A stretch of 9,019 nucleotides of DNA from Thermoplasmata archaeon (GTDB lineage: Archaea > Thermoplasmatota > Thermoplasmata > GCA-020350865), in the NCBI GenBank assembly GCA_020351895.1, contig CP070672.1, positions 4,099,751-4,108,769 of the forward strand, in the 5' to 3' direction. The position numbers were made by a program, and so were the translations under genes. This document shows positions 5,989 to 9,019 of the stretch, in pieces; position 1 is the first letter of the stretch, and the number at the start of each line of letters is the position of its first letter. The notes under the pieces were generated by a model. The model was not told the DNA's origin and made no database searches. It was given only the letters and a program-made list of their open reading frames with translations.

Positions 5989-8900
5989 ATGAGAAGATTG
6001 GGATTGAGTAAAAAATTGAAGAAAATATGTGGACTAGGATTTTTAGCTATGACAGTTATGACCATAGTTTTTTTTGATGTGGGTGCGAATAGCGGAGGCA
6101 GGTTTGATAGGGCTCAGACGGGTTGTTCTTGTCATAGTGATATAAATTCAAATCCTGACCCCTCTGTTAATATAACATTGATTGGACTACCTGCTCAGTA
6201 CACACCTTTAGCAACTTATTCACTGACAATAAATGTAAGTGGAGGAGTAGGAACCGAAAGAGGAGGTTACAATCTAGAGGTGAGTGCTGGTACACTTATC
6301 AACCCAGGTCCTAATTCTCAAATAGATACCCCTCCAGTTCAGGCAACCCACACAAATGAATTCCAACGTGAATGGACAGTAGACTGGGTCGCTCCGAGTG
6401 CTGGAACCGGGACAGTCACATTCTGGATCGCTGGACTAACAGCCTCTGGTGCAACAAATGCAAATGGCGATCTTTGGAATCTATATTCTACGACATTGGA
6501 TGAGCTTGTCACTGTAAATAATCTACCAGAAGCCCAAAGCCTCACTGTTTCCGGATTCAGTGACGGCAGTGCGGGTATTGCACATATAACTGACCACACC
6601 CCTGACCTCGGATGGATTTTTACAGACCCAGATGGCGGAGATACCCAGCAGCAGTACGATGTCAGGATCGGTACGGGTTCTGGATTAGACGATATGTGGG
6701 CACCAGGACCACAAGGAGGTGCAGCAAGTTCGGTTGTCTATGCGGGTTCATTACTATTAGACAACACAGTCTACTGGTTTGGAGTAAGGGTCAATGATGG
6801 GACCGACTGGAGCGTTTGGAACGAGACGCAGTTTCATATGAACAGTTTGGAAGCCCAAAGCCTCACAGTCCAGGAATTTGCCGATAGCACAATCGGTATC
6901 ATGCACATCACAGATCACACTCCATATCTAAACTGGACCTTCTGGGATGGTGAAGGAGATACACAGTCACAGTATGAAATCAGGGTAGGCACGCAATCGG
7001 GCCTTTCCGACATGTGGGCACCAGGACAACAACCGGGTGCCACAACCTCCGAAATATATGCGGGTTCTGAATTGCAGGACGGTACAGATTACTGGTTCGG
7101 AATCAGAGTTTATGACGGATATGAATGGAGTCCCTGGAACGAAACGCAGTTTCATATGAACAGTGTGGAAGCACAGGATTTGACAGTTCAGGGTTTTGCA
7201 GATGGAACCAATGGCATTTTACGTATTACTGACCATACACCCGATTTGGGCTGGGCTTCATTCGATAATGAGGCAGACTCCCAACAGCAGTACGAAATTA
7301 GAGTCGGCACAGGATCCGGCCTTTCAGACATGTGGAATCCTGGTCCTCAGGCTGGTGGTGCAAGTTCCGAGATATATGCCGGTCTACCCTTGATCGATTC
7401 AATTGATTATTGGTTTGGTATCAGAGTGTATGACGGATACGAGTGGAGCCCATGGAACGAAACACAGTTTCATATGAATAACCTCTCTTCCGCAAGAGAT
7501 CTTACAGTGGACGGATTTGTAGATGGTACCCAAGGCATCATGCACATTACAATTTCTAATCCTGATTTAGGCTGGTCATTCTTTGACTTAGATGCAGGGG
7601 ATACACAACAACAGTATGAAGTCAGAGTCGGCACCTCCCCGGGCGCCTCGGATATGTGGTCCCCAGGAGCTCTTGTTGGCCCAATAAATTCCGTAGCTTA
7701 TGCAGGTTTACCCCTTCAGGATGGAACAGATTACTGGTTTTCGGTTCGAGTGTATGAGGGATATGAATGGAGCCAATGGAATGAAACCCAATTCCACATG
7801 AATGCACTTTCTGAAGCCCAAGGATTGACAGTCCAAGGATATTCTTCGGGTACACAAGAAATAATGCATATAACTGACCACACACCTGATCTAGGTTGGT
7901 CGTTTTTTGACTCCGAAATTGGAGATTCACAGCAGGAATATGAAATCAGGGTGGGCACCTCATCGGGACTCTCCGATATGTGGACCTTTGGTCCTCAAGT
8001 AGGAGCCGCAACATCGGAAATTTATACAGGATCGACTTTGATGGATGGGACAGATTACTGGTTCGGGATCAGAGTTTATGATGGCTACGAATGGAGCTTA
8101 TGGAATGAAACACAGTTTCATATGAACAGTATAGAGGCACAGGACCTGACAGTGCAGGGTTTTGCAAACGGAACAAACGGTATTTTGCACATCACAGACC
8201 ATACTCCAGACTTGGGCTGGACATTTTCTGACAATGAAGCAGATACACAACAGGAGTACGAAATCAGGGTTGGCACAGGATCTGGGCTTTCTGATATGTG
8301 GGCTTTCGGTCCCCAAGCAGGGGCTGCAACTTCCGAGGTTTACGCAGGTCTTCCATTGATGGATTTTACAGATTACTGGTTCGGTATCAGGATTTTCGAT
8401 GGTTATGAGTGGAGCCAATGGAATGAAACCCAGTTTCATCTGAATAACCTCTCGGCAGCTCGAGACCTCACCGTGGATGGATTCACAGATGCAAGCCCAG
8501 GAATTTTACATATTATAAGCTCGAATCCCCAATTGGGCTGGACTTTCTTCGATTACGAGATTGGGGACACACAACAGCAGTATGAGGTGAGGGTGGGATC
8601 ATCTCCAGGAGCATCTGACATGTGGTCTTTGCCTCCTCAAATCGGTCCAACAAATTCGGTAACCTATGCAGGACTTCCTTTGGTTGATGGGACAGATTAT
8701 TGGTATTCGGTTCGGGTGTACGATGGATTTGAGTGGAGCTATTGGAACGAGACACAGTTTCATTTGAATGCACTTTCAGAAGCTATGGATTTGACTGTAC
8801 AAGGGTATTTTTCAGGGACCCAAGGAATAATGCATATTACGGATCACACCCCTAATCTGGGATGGGCATTTTCTGATTCTGAAATTGGAGATTCGCAGCA

Positions 8901-9019
8901 GGAATACGAGATCAGAGTGGGCACAGGATCTGGTCTCTCAGACATGTGGACTTTTGGACCTTCTTCAGGAGCAACTTCAATAGAGGTATACGCAGGTTTA
9001 ACCTTGCTTGACGGATCCG
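5989..9019 (+). CDS. Large secreted protein: CSCH 'choice-of-anchor V'-like domain plus Fn3-like repeat array (3' truncated)
   Basis: The frame is open for 1010 codons to the window end, with no stop. Residues 1-34 look like a signal peptide: basic start (RRLGLSKKLKK), hydrophobic core (about 13-29), then DVGANSGG. Next is a beta-rich domain (about 38-175) opening with RAQTGCSCHSD; Cys46-x-Cys48-His49 recalls the choice-of-anchor-V/reeler-like secreted domains that carry a cytochrome-like Cys/His motif near the N terminus. From 181 on, Fn3-like units of 106-108 residues repeat, with 'TPDLGW.F.D...D.QQ.YE.RVGT..G.SDMW' and 'DYWFGIRVYDGYEWS.WNETQFHMN'. After Cys48 no cysteine is seen. The protein is probably exported and surface-bound, perhaps in adhesion or a cell-envelope layer; its anchor lies beyond the window. 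The gene stands alone, divergent from msrB. Function is inferred from architecture only. Confidence 0.9.
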   Translation, partial: MRRLGLSKKLKKICGLGFLAMTVMTIVFFDVGANSGGRFDRAQTGCSCHSDINSNPDPSVNITLIGLPAQYTPLATYSLTINVSGGVGTERGGYNLEVSAGTLINPGPNSQIDTPPVQATHTNEFQREWTVDWVAPSAGTGTVTFWIAGLTASGATNANGDLWNLYSTTLDELVTVNNLPEAQSLTVSGFSDGSAGIAHITDHTPDLGWIFTDPDGGDTQQQYDVRIGTGSGLDDMWAPGPQGGAASSVVYAGSLLLDNTVYWFGVRVNDGTDWSVWNETQFHMNSLEAQSLTVQEFADSTIGIMHITDHTPYLNWTFWDGEGDTQSQYEIRVGTQSGLSDMWAPGQQPGATTSEIYAGSELQDGTDYWFGIRVYDGYEWSPWNETQFHMNSVEAQDLTVQGFADGTNGILRITDHTPDLGWASFDNEADSQQQYEIRVGTGSGLSDMWNPGPQAGGASSEIYAGLPLIDSIDYWFGIRVYDGYEWSPWNETQFHMNNLSSARDLTVDGFVDGTQGIMHITISNPDLGWSFFDLDAGDTQQQYEVRVGTSPGASDMWSPGALVGPINSVAYAGLPLQDGTDYWFSVRVYEGYEWSQWNETQFHMNALSEAQGLTVQGYSSGTQEIMHITDHTPDLGWSFFDSEIGDSQQEYEIRVGTSSGLSDMWTFGPQVGAATSEIYTGSTLMDGTDYWFGIRVYDGYEWSLWNETQFHMNSIEAQDLTVQGFANGTNGILHITDHTPDLGWTFSDNEADTQQEYEIRVGTGSGLSDMWAFGPQAGAATSEVYAGLPLMDFTDYWFGIRIFDGYEWSQWNETQFHLNNLSAARDLTVDGFTDASPGILHIISSNPQLGWTFFDYEIGDTQQQYEVRVGSSPGASDMWSLPPQIGPTNSVTYAGLPLVDGTDYWYSVRVYDGFEWSYWNETQFHLNALSEAMDLTVQGYFSGTQGIMHITDHTPNLGWAFSDSEIGDSQQEYEIRVGTGSGLSDMWTFGPSSGATSIEVYAGLTLLDGS
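6529..9019 (+). repeat. Tandem Fn3-like repeat array, seven full units and one cut by the window end
   Basis: Units begin at 6529, 6850, 7168, 7489, 7813, 8134, 8455 and 8779, aligned on the EAQ-LTV segment. Spacings are 321, 318, 321, 324, 321, 321 and 324 nt, all multiples of three. Each complete unit ends with DYW- or VYW-led strands and W-N-E-T-Q-F-H. Units differ widely in synonymous codons, so the array is not a fresh slippage product. Unit 1 is the most divergent (for instance DNTVYW in place of DGTDYW). Confidence 0.95.
7168..9019 (+). repeat. Higher-order repeat: three-unit block A-B-C repeated with a 966-nt period
   Basis: Units 3, 4, 5 (7168-8133) match units 6, 7, 8 (8134 to the end) in order, each offset by exactly 966 nt. 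Type A carries 'GFA.GTNGIL' and 'DNEAD'; type B carries ARDLTVDGF, 'SNP', 'SPGASDMW' and 'SVRVY'; type C carries SEA..LTVQGY, 'SEIGDSQQEYE' and 'MWTFGP'. By hand count units 3 and 6 differ at 19 of 107 residues, while neighbours 3 and 4 differ at about 37. Unit 2 resembles type C, mainly in its second half. The last block is cut by the window. Confidence 0.88.

Noticed and set aside
6121..6135. Calling the CSCH motif a true c-type haem site
   Set aside because: Spacing is CxCH, not CxxCH, and there is a single copy; only a related motif can be claimed.
6339..8773. Several minus-strand and off-frame open frames within the repeat array
   Set aside because: They recur at the repeat period because they mirror the repeated coding strand, which is open for 1010 codons with clear domain content.
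6529..9019. Regular repeats considered as a CRISPR or satellite array
   Set aside because: Units of about 321 nt with no spacers, all in frame and translating to Fn3-like domains.
9013..9019. GGATCC (BamHI site) at the very end, as a sign of a clone junction
   Set aside because: A six-base site occurs by chance and the reading frame and repeat pattern run smoothly into it (LLDGS for the usual LMDGT).

Overview
The window looks archaeal. It carries a HerA-type hexameric ATPase and an archaeal UPF0200-family P-loop kinase. Promoters look like archaeal TATA boxes about 25 nt before the presumed start of transcription, and several genes have GGAGGT-type Shine-Dalgarno (SD) sites. Acyl-CoA dehydrogenase, MsrB and a secreted Fn3-repeat protein suggest a mesophilic, possibly organotrophic euryarchaeal or Thermoplasmata-like lineage. 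That placement is inference; no rRNA or tRNA is present to settle it.

Layout. (1) 1-77 is the 3' end of a membrane methyltransferase gene (isoprenylcysteine/PE methyltransferase type). (2) 216-2602 is a tight three-gene + strand operon: acyl-CoA dehydrogenase, MaoC-type hydratase and FabG-like SDR, with an 18-nt gap and then an ATGA overlap. Together they could interconvert acyl-CoA, enoyl-CoA, (R)-3-hydroxyacyl-CoA and 3-ketoacyl-CoA; no thiolase is in view. (3) 2604-3137 (-) is the UPF0200 kinase, convergent with the SDR and one base from it. (4) 3138-3436 is a divergent promoter region. (5) 3437-3646 is a two-TM small membrane protein whose frame stays open upstream to a possible AUA start at 3365. 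(6) 3748-5313 is herA, away from its usual nurA/mre11/rad50 partners. (7) 5322-5744 (-) is msrB, convergent with herA. (8) 5989-9019 is a long secreted protein that runs off the window: signal peptide, a CSCH-bearing choice-of-anchor-V-like domain, then seven complete and one partial Fn3-like repeats of 106-108 residues.

The most unusual object is the repeat protein. From unit 3 on, its repeats form a three-unit higher-order repeat of exactly 966 nt, and every complete unit ends in an invariant WNETQFH motif containing an N-glycosylation sequon, written with different synonymous codons. Other points of interest are the acyl-CoA dehydrogenase, which lacks the catalytic Glu at both standard positions, and the possible AUA-initiated membrane protein. 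No CRISPR array, IS element or RNA gene was recognised.
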